Origin: Magicicada septendecula
Taxonomy: Eukaryota; Arthropoda; Insecta; Hemiptera; Cicadidae
Direction: 5' to 3'
Length of the DNA stretch: 64,000 bases
Assembly: GCA_034769895.1 (NCBI GenBank)
Contig: CM068367.1
Coordinates: forward strand, 125,153,927-125,217,926
Part shown: positions 12,576-24,053 of the stretch, one piece after another
Layout of the letters: each line of letters starts with the position of its first letter
Position numbering within the stretch: position 1 is the first letter of the stretch
The notes under the pieces: model-generated
Database searches by the model: none
What the model was told of the DNA's origin: nothing
The model's input: only the letters and a program-made list of their open reading frames with translations
Program-made: the position numbers and the translations under genes

Positions 12576-14674
12576 TAGTGAAACCTGCCTAAGCCGGACG
12601 CCCTATATACCGGAAACATGGACAAACGGAAAATAAATTTCGGAACGGAGTTATTTCCTATGTAAAATAATACTCTAAACCCAAAAACTGCCTAACGCGG
12701 AAACGGAATAATTTTGGGGAACCGTTTGCGTAAATAACCCGACTAAGACGGATTATTTTATGCGTAATACATAGCTACGTACTAAATTTTGTTGATCACT
12801 TTAAATTTTGAAAAAGTGATAGGCATTAATTTTGAGCGCGACTGTACTTGCACCGAAGTTCGAGGAACCATTAACTCTAATCTTTCTTCAAGGACGCAGC
12901 AGGTACGCTACATGGGGGAACATCTGTAAGTGAAAGCAATGTACCGTTACTTCTTCCAACCCTCGTGTACTGTAATACACACGGTAGGGTACAAGTGTTT
13001 GGTACTGTGTAGTGTATTCATTCTCAGTTTCGCTCTGACAAGTGATTAAGTACGAGTGGAAGAAAACTGCGAACTTGAGTGGGAACAGCAGGACATGTGA
13101 AACGCATCACAAAATCTACGGACTATGATGAAATAAATCGTGCTATGTTCGAGTGGTTCGTTAATGCGCGCGCTAAAGGAATTCCTATTTCTGGACCATT
13201 AATACAGACTGAAGCTTTAGAGACAGCAAAAAAATTAGGCAAGCACAATTTCAAAGCGTCCAATGTGTGGCTCGAGAGTTTTAAACATCGCCATAACATT
13301 GTTTTTATTGCTGTGTGTGGTGAAGCAAATGATGTTGATATGCAGACAGTAGCGGACTGGAAAGGGAAAATTGGAGATCTAGTTGCGGGATATGAACCTA
13401 GAAATGTGTATAATGGTGATGAAACAGGTTTGGTTTTTTGAGTGTTGCCTTCAAAGACACTGACTGTACGTGGTAATAAATGCACAGGTGGCAAGCTGTC
13501 TAAAGAAAGACTTACGTTATTTATTTGTGCTAACATGACTGATGAAATTGAAAAACGTATAGTGATTGGAAAATCAGCATGTCCCAGGCCCTTCCGACAC
13601 CTGGATCGTAATTCTCTCCCAGTCAATTGGTGATCTAATAAAAAAGCCTGGATGACCAGTCCTATAATGGAAGAGTGGTTTCTTTCTTTTAATGGAAGAA
13701 TGAAAAGTCAAGGTCGTAAGGTCATTTTGTTCGTGGACAATGTAACCTGTCATCCAAGGATTGATTTGTCTAGTGTGAAGCTAGACAAACTATTTCTCCC
13801 CCAACACAACTTCGATTACACAACCTATGGATCAGGGTGTAATTTGTACACTTAAATCCTTTTATAGGAAGTTTGTACTGCAGTCACTTGTTGCTAAAAT
13901 CAACACCTGTACCAATGTTTCTCAGCTTGTTAAACAGATTATTGCCCTTGATACTGTTAACTGGATCCATCAGGCCAAGAAGAAAATTCTCCCCGAAACA
14001 GTGAAGAAGTGATTCCTTTAAGCTGGTTTTCCTGCACAAGCATCGGCGGATACACAAGATGTTACAGTGGAAAATTTACAGGAAATTTCTGTTCTCTGTA
14101 AGCAAGGAAATCTGCCAGATGAAGCTGAAGATGTAATAAATTTTGATAATGAACTTGCCACGACTGAAGACATTCAAAGTGCAGCTGATATTGCTGCTGA
14201 AAACAGCAGGCGTGAAGTCATGGAAAAAATGGACGATGGCGACGAAGGCAACGAAAGGGAGCTAAAAATACGCACTTTTGGAGAAGCACTATCTGTTGTG
14301 AGTGACCTTCAGGAATTTGCAGCTTCCAAGAATGTTCTAGAACTCCTGGAGTTGATGCAGGATGCAAAGGAGATCATACAACGTTCTCTGGTGAAGAAGT
14401 CGCGACAATGCACTTTGAAAGACATGTGGGGACAGAGAAACTAGGAGAGAAACTGCAATTATTGTACGTAAGTTGAAAATACAGTAATACAATACATATG
14501 AACCTATTTTTTATTTACAGACTTTTATTTTAAATTATTCCTTCATTGTAATCCTATGCGATCATATTTTTTGTACTTTATTTTATTAAAACACAACCCT
14601 TAGTAAGACGTAAAACCTGTGAAAATGGAAAAAATACCGGAACGATCGCGTTTCGTTTAAGGCAGGTTTTACTG
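12576..14674 (+). mobile_element. Tigger/pogo-type DNA transposon
   Basis: The left end reads TAGTGAAACCTGCCT and the right end, reverse-complemented, CAGTAAAACCTGCCT. Both are directly flanked by TA (12574-12575 and 14675-14676), the target duplication of the Tc1/mariner-pogo superfamily. The 2.1 kb interior holds a transposase in several frames on the + strand. Length, TIR sequence and protein motifs all fit a nearly complete Tigger-like element made inactive by indels. Confidence 0.88.
13079..14444 (+). pseudogene. Tigger-like DDE transposase pseudogene
   Basis: Five frames cover it in order. 13079-13441 holds the CENP-B/Tc5-type DNA-binding half, including a typical FVNARAKGIPISGPLIQ segment and NGDETG with the first catalytic Asp near 13418. 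13442-13633 continues the core. 13652-13855 carries LFVDNVTCHP, the second Asp near 13736. 13827-14012 begins MDQGVI, the third Asp motif. 14067-14444 is the acidic C-terminal tail. All three catalytic acids survive although the frame is broken by a TGA at 13439 and indels near 13640, 13820 and 14010. The first helix-turn-helix upstream of 13079 is not readable. The enzyme would bind the TIRs and move the element by cut and paste; no active product can come from this copy. Confidence 0.85.
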
Positions 14675-14676
14675 TA

Positions 14677-15564
14677 CTAATAAACATTGTAAATAATTTA
14701 GCTAGGTAGATTGGCCTATTCTAGTATGAGCCTCATTACTCTCAGAATTCTCTAATTCTGGGTTTTTTATGTCAGACAATTATTTTCAATTGTTCTTTAT
14801 AAACCTATCTCACTTCTGTTAATATTCTTATTACCTAACTTTACATTGTATTGTTTAAAAACAATATTAACAATGAAGCTTGGCTCCTTTGGCCTATTCT
14901 GTTGACTGTATAGTTTCAAACGTATATTAATAATACAATTGTCTTTTGATCAGTTAATGATCCTAATATGTTCTTCTTCATGATCTACTTCAACAAGGAC
15001 AATATAGTTGATCTCCTAACACTGCCTTTATTATTCATTTTTTATTATTTATTAGCTTCAGAATTTGTATTCTTAGTGTACAATACCAGTATTTGGTTTC
15101 ATTGTTTTCTACTGTTTATCTTTATGATTTATAAACATCTTGATTACTAGAATTTTCTTTTAATAGTATTGCTTCTAGCATCACTTCTATAACATTGTTT
15201 ACTTGAATAATTTATATTATAATCTTATTCTTTACATTCACAAATGCTGTCAGAGTTCTGTGTCTCATATTTCTATTGTTATTTGTTATAACTTATGTTA
15301 TAATCATTATTACTTATTTATATTGTTCTTAATTACTACTTTATAGGTAGTATTTTCTTTTAACAGTGATTCAGGGAATTCACCAAAGTTTCTAGTTATT
15401 TTTCTGACTTATAACAGTACAATGGTACATAACCTTATATACTAGCTTACATTGGTCATTATTGTTTCTATAGTACATTTAAGTTTCATTATTTCTAATA
15501 TTTTATTTGCTTTACTTTACTGTCTCAGTAATCATCAATCAATTTTATTATTTAATATTACTCG
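14677..15564. other. AT-rich sequence between transposons, no gene recognised
   Basis: T-rich sequence with no supported coding segment. It resembles 30669-31300 on the far side of element A in composition, as expected if both were one continuous stretch before insertion. Confidence 0.5.
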
Positions 15565-15569
15565 TCTAT

Positions 15570-15748
15570 TGTGACGTATAGACCTGGTTTTGCCATCTAG
15601 CAGCACAGCGTCGAATTAATATATATGTAGAGATGTGACATGCGTAGCCCATGGCTACCACTTCATGTTTGTAATTGTTGTACTGAATAAATCACGTTTA
15701 CTCCTTTATTTCAAATTAAGATTATTAATTATAGAACCTAACATTACA
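15570..15748 (+). repeat. Element A 5' LTR
   Basis: Begins TGTGACGTATAG and ends CCTAACATTACA, so the tips are TGT...ACA. An AATAAA polyadenylation signal lies at about 15686. Pairs with 30485-30663. Confidence 0.97.
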
Positions 15749-15763
15749 TGGTGTCAGAAGTGG
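15749..15763 (+). promoter_or_regulatory. Element A primer binding site (tRNA-Leu type)
   Basis: TGGTGTCAGAAGTGG starts immediately after the LTR. It is complementary to the CCA-tailed 3' end of eukaryotic tRNA-Leu with a UGACACCA-type end, the expected primer for minus-strand synthesis. Confidence 0.85.
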
Positions 15764-15808
15764 TTAAAATCACAAAATTAACCGAAAAAGGAGTAAAACA
15801 GTTGCAAG

Positions 15809-16737
15809 ATGACAACAACAAACGTAAACGAAGCGGTAACTGGAATCAAACCGCCAGGTAACCTACAAATCGAGCCTGACAAATCTACAAACTGGAAAAA
15901 GTGGTTACAGCAGTTCGAATGGTATGCAACTGTCATCCAGCTAGATAAGAAGCCTGCTGAAGTCCAGGCTGCAACGTTTATGGGGATTATAGGGCCAGAC
16001 GCAATCGAAATTTACAATAATTTCAACCTTAGCGATGCTTACAAAAATAGGTTGGAAGTCATCAAAGAAAAGTTTAAAGAGTATTTCGCACCAAAAACAA
16101 ACATTTCTTTTGAAAGATATATATTTTTTAAGATTGAACAAAATAAAGATGAACAGTTCAACGAATTTTTAACAAGAATAAAAACACAAGCAAGCAAATG
16201 TGAATTTGGCACGCTACTTGATGAAATGTTAAAAGACAAAATAGTATTTGGAATTAAATCTAGTCAAGTAAGAGAAAAATTACTAACTGAGGACAAACTC
16301 GACTTGACAAAACCTATACTATCTGCAAAACTAGCGAACAAGCTTCCAAATAACTGGATGAGTTTGAAGGCAAAAGTAAAGCAGATAAAATTTTAGCAGT
16401 CAAAGGCAAGAGTACCAAAAATAAAGATCAAAATCAGAGTTTTGACTGCAAAAGATGTGGTTCAAATCACAAAAGCAAAGAATGCCCAGCTTTCAATAAA
16501 AAATGTACTAAGTGCAGTAAGACTGGTCATTTTGCCAAAATGTGTCGCACTAAGAATAACTGTGATTCCAAGTGCAAAAACAAAGTGAACATATTAGAAG
16601 AAAGTTCAAACTCTGAAGATGAAATATACATAAGTGCTGGTGAAAGGAAAGACTGGACTGAAATAATTCAAGTTGGCAACGTAAAGTTTTCTGTCAACCT
16701 TGATACTGGTGCAGAATGCAATGGTTGTATTACCTAG
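15809..16737 (+). pseudogene. Element A gag (capsid and zinc knuckles) with start of protease
   Basis: The first frame (15809-16396, 195 codons) starts MTTTNVNEAV and has the W-x(2)-W...F-x-W-Y capsid pattern near residues 28-40 seen in gypsy Gag. A frameshift near 16370 moves translation to a second frame, which carries CKRCGSNHKSKEC (C-x2-C-x3-H-x4-C, slightly short) and CTKCSKTGHFAKMC (canonical CCHC) at 16447-16548. The protease motif LDTGAE follows (Asp codon at 16702). Gag would package the RNA and the knuckles bind it. Capsid and nucleocapsid normally share a frame, so the shift is damage. Confidence 0.85.
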
Positions 16738-16999
16738 GCATCTAGTGGATAAAACCAAAGCTAGTTTACAACCAAGTCGTACAAAAAAACTTAATAAGTT
16801 ATACAGACGACAGAATCACAGTTGTAGGTGAAGTAAAACTACAGTGTAAATTAAAAAACGAAGAAGCAAAAGTCTTATTTAAAGTAGTACAAGAAAAAGT
16901 TACACCAATCCTAGGACTCCAAACTTGTGAAATATTAGGACTTGTTGCAAGAGTAAAAACTTAAAAAAAAGTCAATCTACAGATGATATATTTGAAGGG

Positions 17000-17870
17000 T
17001 TAGGCTGTTACAAGGATTATGAATATGACATCGACCTGATCGAGAACCCTAGATTCGAGATAAAACCCTCAAGGAGAGTTCCACATGCAATAAGAGACGA
17101 GGTAAAGCAAGAACTTGACAGGATGGTAAAGTTAGATGTCATCAAACCTGAAACAGAGCCTACACCTGCAGTGGTGTAGTTCCAATGGTGGTAGTTAGAA
17201 AAAAAGGTAAATTAAGAATCTGCATAGATCCGTCAGACGTGAACAAAAACATTTTGAGGCGGCATTTTCCTCTTTCTACAATAGAAGAGATATCAGCTGA
17301 TATCAAAGGATCAGAATTTTTTGCATTACTAGATTGCACGAAAGGATTCTGGCAAATTAAACTGTCAAAAAGAACACAAAAATATTAACATTTGCCACAC
17401 CATGGGGAAGATATTCTTTCAAGAGACTTCCTTTCGGCGTATCCTCAGCGCCTGAAATATTTCAAGAAATTTTAACAAATTTACTTAGTAAATTCAAAAA
17501 TGTAAGAGTGTCGATCGACGACATCTTTATACACGCAAAAAACAGAAAAGAGTTACACAAAACAGTTAGCGAAGTCATCAAAGTGCTAAAAATTTCAGGC
17601 TTTAAACTGAATAAAAACAAGTGTATTTTAGAAGGAAAAAAGCTAAAATTTTTGGGACACATTGTTTCGGCCAAAGGACTAGAAGCAGACCCAGAAAAAG
17701 TAGAAGCCATACAAGCCATGAAAACACCAACGAATAAAAAAGAGTTATAGAGACTCTTAGGAATGATAACCTACCTAAACAAGTTTATTCCTAACATGTC
17801 AGACCTAACAAATCCACTAAGAGATGTTACATAAAGACACAAGTTTTACCTGGGAATTCCATCATGAAGA
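17000..17870 (+). pseudogene. Element A reverse transcriptase, broken
   Basis: Domains run in order over two frames. 17185-17388 covers VVVRKKGKLRICIDPSDVNK and the ALLDCTKGFWQIKL catalytic-Asp motif. After a frame change near 17385, 17508-17750 begins at the SIDDIFIHA active-site motif (the usual Tyr replaced) and has the GFKLNKNKC and LGHIVSAKGL thumb motifs. In-frame stops interrupt it before 17185 and at 17748, the latter TAG at a position usually occupied by Gln. RT copies the genomic RNA; this copy cannot be translated whole. Confidence 0.85.
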
Positions 17871-17939
17871 GGCACTCACCAAGATAAAACAAGTACTACT
17901 GAGTCCACCAGTACTAAGATTATATGATGTAAACAAAGG

Positions 17940-18440
17940 ACTGTAACTCTTAACAGTAACAGTTGACGCAAGCTCAAAAAACCTTGGGGCAGCACTTCTT
18001 CAAGAAGGCCAGCCAGTAGCTTATGGAGCCAGAGCACTGACTAAATCTGAGCAGAATTATCCTCAGATTGAGAAAGAAGCACTCGCTATACTATTTGGAT
18101 GCAAAAAGTTTCACGAGTATGTATATGGTAAAGCACTAACAGTGGAATCAGATCACAAACTACTTGAGACAGTCTTCAAGAAAAATATACAATCAGCTAC
18201 AGCAAGACTGCAACATATAATGCTTGATCTTGCACCATATTCACCAAACGTTATGTTTAAAAAGGGCACAGAAATACCTCTGGCAGATTTCTTAAGTCGT
18301 GACTATGATGCTTCTAAGTTAAGATATGACCAAGAAGAGGACCTCAAAGTAGCAGTCATTCTACCAATTTCATTGGATGCTAAAGGGGAGTTAATTCAAG
18401 CAACAGAAGAGGATCCACATTTACAGTTGCTACTTAAAAC
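17940..18440 (+). pseudogene. Element A RNase H and linker, cut by element B
   Basis: TVDASSKNLGAALLQ holds the first RNase H Asp, followed by the E of QIEKEALA and the ESDHKLLE Asp motif (18142 onward), then a PLADFLSRD segment that ends RNase H in gypsy Pol. The frame runs into the AAAC duplication at 18437-18440 where element B starts, and continues on the far side at 29052. Confidence 0.85.
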
Positions 18441-20817
18441 TGTAATGACCAAAAATTTTTAATTTTGAAATTTTGATCAAAAGTACGTTACAACCAGCCA
18501 AGACACCCCAACACGGGCCAGAAGCAATAAATAAAGAAGCAACTTAACGAAGTGTCAACTGGACGTTTGCCATGAACAATAAAGTACGCTCGACACAACA
18601 TTACAATAGGAAGTAAGGTTCGCCTGTGACAGACTCGTCTCAACTGAGATTTACAGCCCACGACAAACCAGACAAAGAGACGTAGCACAGTGGCATAGTT
18701 ACGGAGAAATTGTAATGAGCACACGCTACAAGGTTGATTTGAAGCGTGCCAGCAGTAAAAAAAAGAGTAGTCACACAATTGTACTCACCCTGTATGAGAA
18801 CAAACAACGTCCATCTAATGAATAGAACTGAGTGTGCGCACAGCGGGAGGACATCTTACTGGTGACAACTGATATTTACGACAAGGAAGAGGAGTGCCGT
18901 CTTGGAAGCGACGACACGCTGTGTCCTGATAACTGACGGAAAAGGGTCATGGATAGTCAGACAATAACAAAAATGCGACGTATTGTTCGTGTGAGAACAG
19001 CAGCAGACCTCCAGAGTATGCTTAGACAAAAGCTTGATCGACAGGCGCGGAATTGCTCTACATTCCAGGAAAAGGTACGGAGGCCCTTCGTCGTGTACTT
19101 GAGGGGAGACCAGACAACCAACCAGAGTCCGGCATCTTCCCAGAGCACAGGTGGAGAGGACCGTTGTCATGATAGCAACGGGAACAACGAATCAGAAGTA
19201 GAGAACCATAGTTCTGCATAAGGGTAGGAGTTCATCTGACCTATCATGGTTGACCAAAGGCGTGTTTGCCAGGAAATTGCATTGTGGTAAATGATGCTTA
19301 ATAAAAACTGTTTACAGAGCACGCGAGAGGACAGTCTTCATAAACTTTTCAATCTTAATCTTTGGACAGTCTTCATAAATTTTTCAATCTTAATCTTTGA
19401 GCAGTCTACATAAAAGTTTCAATCTAATTCTTTTCTCAGTAAAAGTTCTCAGTTTTAATACATCACAGTTAACATACGTGTAGCAGTTTGACTTTGAAAC
19501 TCAGTTACACGGTACTTTAATCAGTGACTTAACATTTCAATATTGACAAGTTATTCAGTAATAGTGTATCCACAGTGACTCAATCACGCAATATAAATCA
19601 GTGATTAATAACTTTCAAGTACTTTATCTTACTTAGCTGCCGCTTACTAAGAACCAAGCTAATCATTCACAGTTTCATTTAATAACAGAACTTTCATTAA
19701 TACTTTACCGAACAACGAAAACGTACCATTGTACAGTGCGAAGTGTTACGTATCGATTGGAACAATACACCACTCAAGCGAAAACACGATACATTAACAT
19801 AGACAAGAAGAAGTTCGATGATAGACAGCCATATATATACACACTAGTTAACAATGAACGTACTCACACAACACATGACTTCATAGACTCTGATAGGACG
19901 GCCGACATCAATGGAACACATACACCGCGAGTGAATCTGATCCGCGTGTGTTGAGTGATAGTGACCTCGAAGCTACGCAACCTCATACATATGGATCATC
20001 TGCAGGGCGGAGTTTCACCGATGGAAATATTGGTTAATCCTTTTTACAAGTAAATCTTTATGTTATTCTTATCATAAGAACTCTACTGTCCTGTCTCTTT
20101 TCAAAGAAAACACCCTTTGAGAATTTAGATTAATTATCATGGAAAATTTAAATAAAGCTATTCATCTGAGGCAAGAAATGAACGCATTAGTATAAGATTT
20201 ATATGTTGTTTATCTATGTTTATATATGTTGATTATGTTATATATGAGTATGTATGTTTTCAGCGAACGACGTACTGGATTCATATTGTAATTTGATTCA
20301 TATATATGTGTTCCTTTTTTTATGGATGTATTTACAGGACATCATTTATATTTATATATTGAAGTTTCTTTGCTTGAATGATGTTAATAAATAAGTGTTT
20401 ATTTTATTCAGTATTTATGCGTTCATCATTGTCAATATTACCTCATAACAGACATTAACGTCACTTGAATAAATTATAGTAAATTTTAAATATTTATACA
20501 ACAAATTAGAGTCTCATTGCAGTCAAATCTCATACTAACCATCAAATAACTAAATAATCACGTAAATTCAAGTAATTTGGTATAACTAACCTAATTGGGT
20601 GATTACATGATTAAACTCCACAAATTAGTATAATTGAACATTGAATTCACTACAATCACAAATTAATTAAATTATGCAAACGACAACATTTGCATAATTA
20701 GCTTGTATAAATTGGCTCCCATCGAACGTGGGGCACTACAAACATTATTAAATCCCCATTACATTGTATATTTGGCGCGGCCAATCGTGGGGCTGCAACA
20801 CATAATAGGTTATTGTA
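18441..20817 (+). repeat. Element B 5' LTR
   Basis: 2377 bp. It contains a 90-codon frame (18949-19221), a 72-codon frame (19736-19954), a three-unit ~37 bp direct repeat (19330-19435, unit beginning GACAGTCTTCATAAA) and, in its last 100 bp, two primer-site-like phrases at 20714 and 20773. AATAAA signals occur at 18526 and about 20387. Confidence 0.97.
18949..19221 (+). CDS. Open frame of unknown function inside element B LTR
   Basis: A 90-codon frame starting MDSQTITKMRRI. It is basic in its first 50 residues (clusters RRIVRVR, RQKLDRQ) and Ser/Gln/Asn-rich at the end. The second LTR carries the same frame at 27181-27453 with one amino-acid change (Cys versus Arg). Because the LTRs were identical at insertion and are young, shared openness is weak evidence of selection. 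An antisense frame (18856-19170) overlaps it. It may be a leader or accessory peptide of the transcript, or chance. Confidence 0.3.
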   Translation: MDSQTITKMRRIVRVRTAADLQSMLRQKLDRQARNCSTFQEKVRRPFVVYLRGDQTTNQSPASSQSTGGEDRCHDSNGNNESEVENHSSA

Positions 20818-20937
20818 GCGGCAAAGAGCAGGCAGTAGATAGGATAAGCATATATATTTCATGTTAGTTGTAAGAACAAAATATTATTAGTGTGAGGCTA
20901 GTTGGACTGAATGTTAACGCGGAGTAAGGCAGCAAAA

Positions 20938-22480
20938 ATGACGACTAGTAGTTCCGATTCCGTGATATAAACAGCCAGCAGGGTGTACCTGATAACGAAT
21001 GTGAAGAATCACCAATCGAATCACAAATGACCGAGGAGATGTCAGACGTCAGAGCGCGGGGACAGGAGTCCCAACAGCCACGACAGGAGGTGACATTGCA
21101 AACATTAATGGACTTCTTGAACGAAACCAGAAGAGAACAGAATGAGAAGTTCGAGGAGGTCAGGAGAGAACAGGCTGAAAACAACAAGGTAATGAACGAG
21201 AAGTTCGAGAAGCAGAATGAGAAGTTTGATGAAAAATTCAACAAGCATAAGGAGGAAGTCACGCAACAAGTGGCCGAGCAGATCACACAAATACACGCGG
21301 AAGTGAATACATAAATAATTGTGACCAGAAGATGAACGAAGTCCAGAAGCAGCAGGACGAGACCATGAGAGAGCTAAAGAACGACACCGATAGGAAGCTC
21401 GAAGAGATACGAGAAACTCGAGAAGTAGACCGTCAAGAACTAAAGAATATTACTCAAAATACACAAACAAGCATCAAGAAGATTAATAATAGAGTAGAAA
21501 CACACATTAAAGAAAATCATAAGAAACAGGAGGAGTTGAAAGTCGAACTATTCCAGACAGTAAGACAGCTACAACAGGAACAGGGAGATGCAAACAGCAC
21601 GATACAGCAGAAGATCAATGAGGTAGATGGAAGACTGGATGAAAACACCAGGGAGAAAACAACTCGTATCAGTGAACTCAAGTCTCAAATAGAACGGCTG
21701 CAACGGCAACTAATTGAAGGTGAGCCTGGGATAATCAGTAGGATTAACGGGCATACACATGCTGAATTAAAATACAACGGCACTGATAGGTTCCCGATAG
21801 AATTCCTGAAGGAGTTATCAGAGATTCAAGAGCTATATTACAACAACAGTGACATTAAGTGGATCGGGAGGCACTTGGAGATGGACGCTGGGATATGGTG
21901 GCGTGTCATAAGAAACCAAATATCCACGTTCGAAGAATTCAAGGAAGCCTTCACCTTGAAGTACTGGGGTCAAGAACGCCAGGATAATATCCGCGACAAC
22001 CTCGAATACGGCAGATACGAATGGAATGGGCCAATCACAGCCATCCAATACGTAGAGAGAATCCTACTAGAAAGCCGGCAACTATCACCTGCGTTGACTG
22101 ATAGACAGCTTATTAGGAAGATATCCCACCATTTTGGGAAGCATTTGTAGCTCGCCGTGATTACACGCGGTATTACAAACATACCGAATTTCGAGGCACT
22201 AGTTACAGAATACACAAGTATCCAGTCCAGTGGGGACAACAGCCGTAAGCCGCATTATAGGCCCTACAACGAAGGGAAAGTTAACCAGAGAGAGAGGGAA
22301 GGACATTACAACAAAAGCGAAAACGACCGACAGCCGAGGGGTCGCTTTGACAACTAGCAATACATCAACACTGTGCAATTTACACCCGGAGAAGCAGGCC
22401 CGAGTAGAACGGTCAATGACGCCACTCCTAGGGCGAACGGTAATATTGACAACAGCAAAAAAAAAATATGTGAACCTAAT
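20938..22480 (+). pseudogene. Element B gag, coiled-coil type
   Basis: The likely start is ATG 20938, with a frameshift near 20965. 21027-21314 and 21332-22150 give a long heptad-rich coiled coil (many E/K/Q, e.g. NEKFEEVRREQ) followed from about 21750 by a capsid-like part with IKWIGRHLEMDAGIWW and LKYWGQERQ. The frame continues past TAG at 22148 and TAG at 22355 into a basic, Arg/Asn-rich tail. No CCHC zinc knuckle is visible, so RNA binding may rest on that basic tail. A one-base frameshift lies near 21308. Both stops inside the body are TAG. Confidence 0.8.
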
Positions 22481-22817
22481 AAATAAGATAGAAATTTTGA
22501 ACGATTTAGTCCCGACCGAGAATGTAAATATACTACTACCGGACTTACGAAATGATCTGTTACAAGAAGATGATGAAATTATTAATAAACAAGTATTAAA
22601 ATGTCCTGAGATTGCTATCAAATTTAATAACGATGTAATTGTGCAAGCTTTGCTTGATACGGGCTGCCTCATTAACGGTTTGTCGGAGACGTGGTTTAAC
22701 AACCATAAGAAGAGCATTGGACCATATGAGACACTACCTGTAACGAATACGCTTATTATAAGTGCCGTAGGAAATAAATCCAAATTAGTTAAGAAGCAAA
22801 TATTGTGTGACATCTAG
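22480..22817 (+). pseudogene. Element B protease region
   Basis: The pol frame is displaced by +1 from gag. LLDTGCLING (DTG codons 22656-22664) is the aspartic protease active site, and the ILGISFLQE-type end of the domain follows at about 22877 after a TAG at 22815-22817 in the same frame. A run of ten A at 22457-22466 lies just before the frame change. The protease would cut the Gag-Pol polyprotein. Confidence 0.8.
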
Positions 22818-22841
22818 ATTGATGGTGTTCGATATGAATGT

Positions 22842-23987
22842 GTGTTTTTAATAATACCAGAATTAGTTAAACCATGCATACTAGGGATTAGTTTTCTACA
22901 AGAAGTTGGGTGTCGCATCGACATCGGAAACAAGGTAATTAACTTAAACAACAAAACTGATGAAGAGGAGCACGTTATACCGATCATGAACATTGAAGTG
23001 ATAACCAGTGAAGAAGAAGAGGAAGTACTGCGATGCATCGATGAAAAGATTGGGAGTATAGATTGCGTGGATGAAGAAATACTGGAACGCCTGAAGGAGA
23101 TTTTAGTAAGGAACCGGAATGTTTTTAGGGAATGCCCGGGAAGAATAGAGGGTTACACACATGAGTTTCATGTTACGGACAGGACACCTTATTTTCAAAG
23201 TGGTTGGCCTGTACCACTTGCTTACAGAGATAAGATGAACGAAGAAATTAACCGAATGTTACGATATGGAGTGATCGAACGTTGCGCCAGTCCGTACGTC
23301 AATCCAATTGTAACGGTAATCAAGAAGGATGGGAGGGTTCGCCTGTGCCTTGATGCAAGGAAAGTGAACAGTGTAACAGTACCTGATTACGAAGGAGTGT
23401 CCCCAGTAAACGAGATATTGGCTAGATGTGGAGAGATGCAGTATTTATCGACGGTCGACTTATCCAGTAGCTTCTGGCAGGTCCCATTGAAGCAAGAATG
23501 TAGGGATTTCACGGCGTTCATGCACGAAGGGAGGTGCTACCGCTTCACAGTAACACCATTTGGACTTAGCACCAGCTCTGCAGCCTTAACACGTGGATTG
23601 GACGTGGCTCTCGAGGAAGAAGTCAAGAAGAACATGATTATCTACGTGGATGATTGCTTGTGCTACTCCAACAATATCCAAACGCACCTAGACCATTTAG
23701 AAACACTACTAAACAACCTTAACAGAGCGAATATCACCGTCAACCTCACCAAATCACAATTCTTTAGACGAGAAATCTCATTTCTTGGATATCGCCTGAC
23801 AACAAAAGGGATACAAGCAACCGATGATAAGGTAAAGGCAATTATGGATTTCCCAGCACCAAAGAATACGAAACAACTTAAAGGTTTCCTTGGCCTTACC
23901 AGCTTTTACAACCGATTCATGAGCAAATACGCGGAAATGACGCAGCCTTTGCATGAATTGTTGAAAGGAGGACGAAAGTTTTCGTAG
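22842..23987 (+). pseudogene. Element B reverse transcriptase
   Basis: A long intact stretch with all RT landmarks: the VIERCASPYVNPIV entry motif, VRLCLDARKVN, LSTVDLSSSFWQVPL with the first catalytic Asp, the FGLSTSSAA region, IIYVDDCL (YVDD at 23643-23654), the SFLGYRLT thumb motif and the LKGFLGLTSFYNRF connection. It ends at TAG 23985, after which the same frame continues into RNase H. Catalytic residues are intact, so only the stops prevent function of this domain. Confidence 0.92.
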
Positions 23988-24053
23988 ACAAGAGAGGTAA
24001 ACGAATGTTTCCAAAGAGTTAAAAATTTATTTATAAACACAGTAATTTTACGA

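Noticed and set aside
18488..19170. Minus-strand frames in the element B LTR (96 and 104 codons)
   Set aside because: They overlap the plus-strand frame and carry no recognisable domain; kept only as part of the LTR observation.
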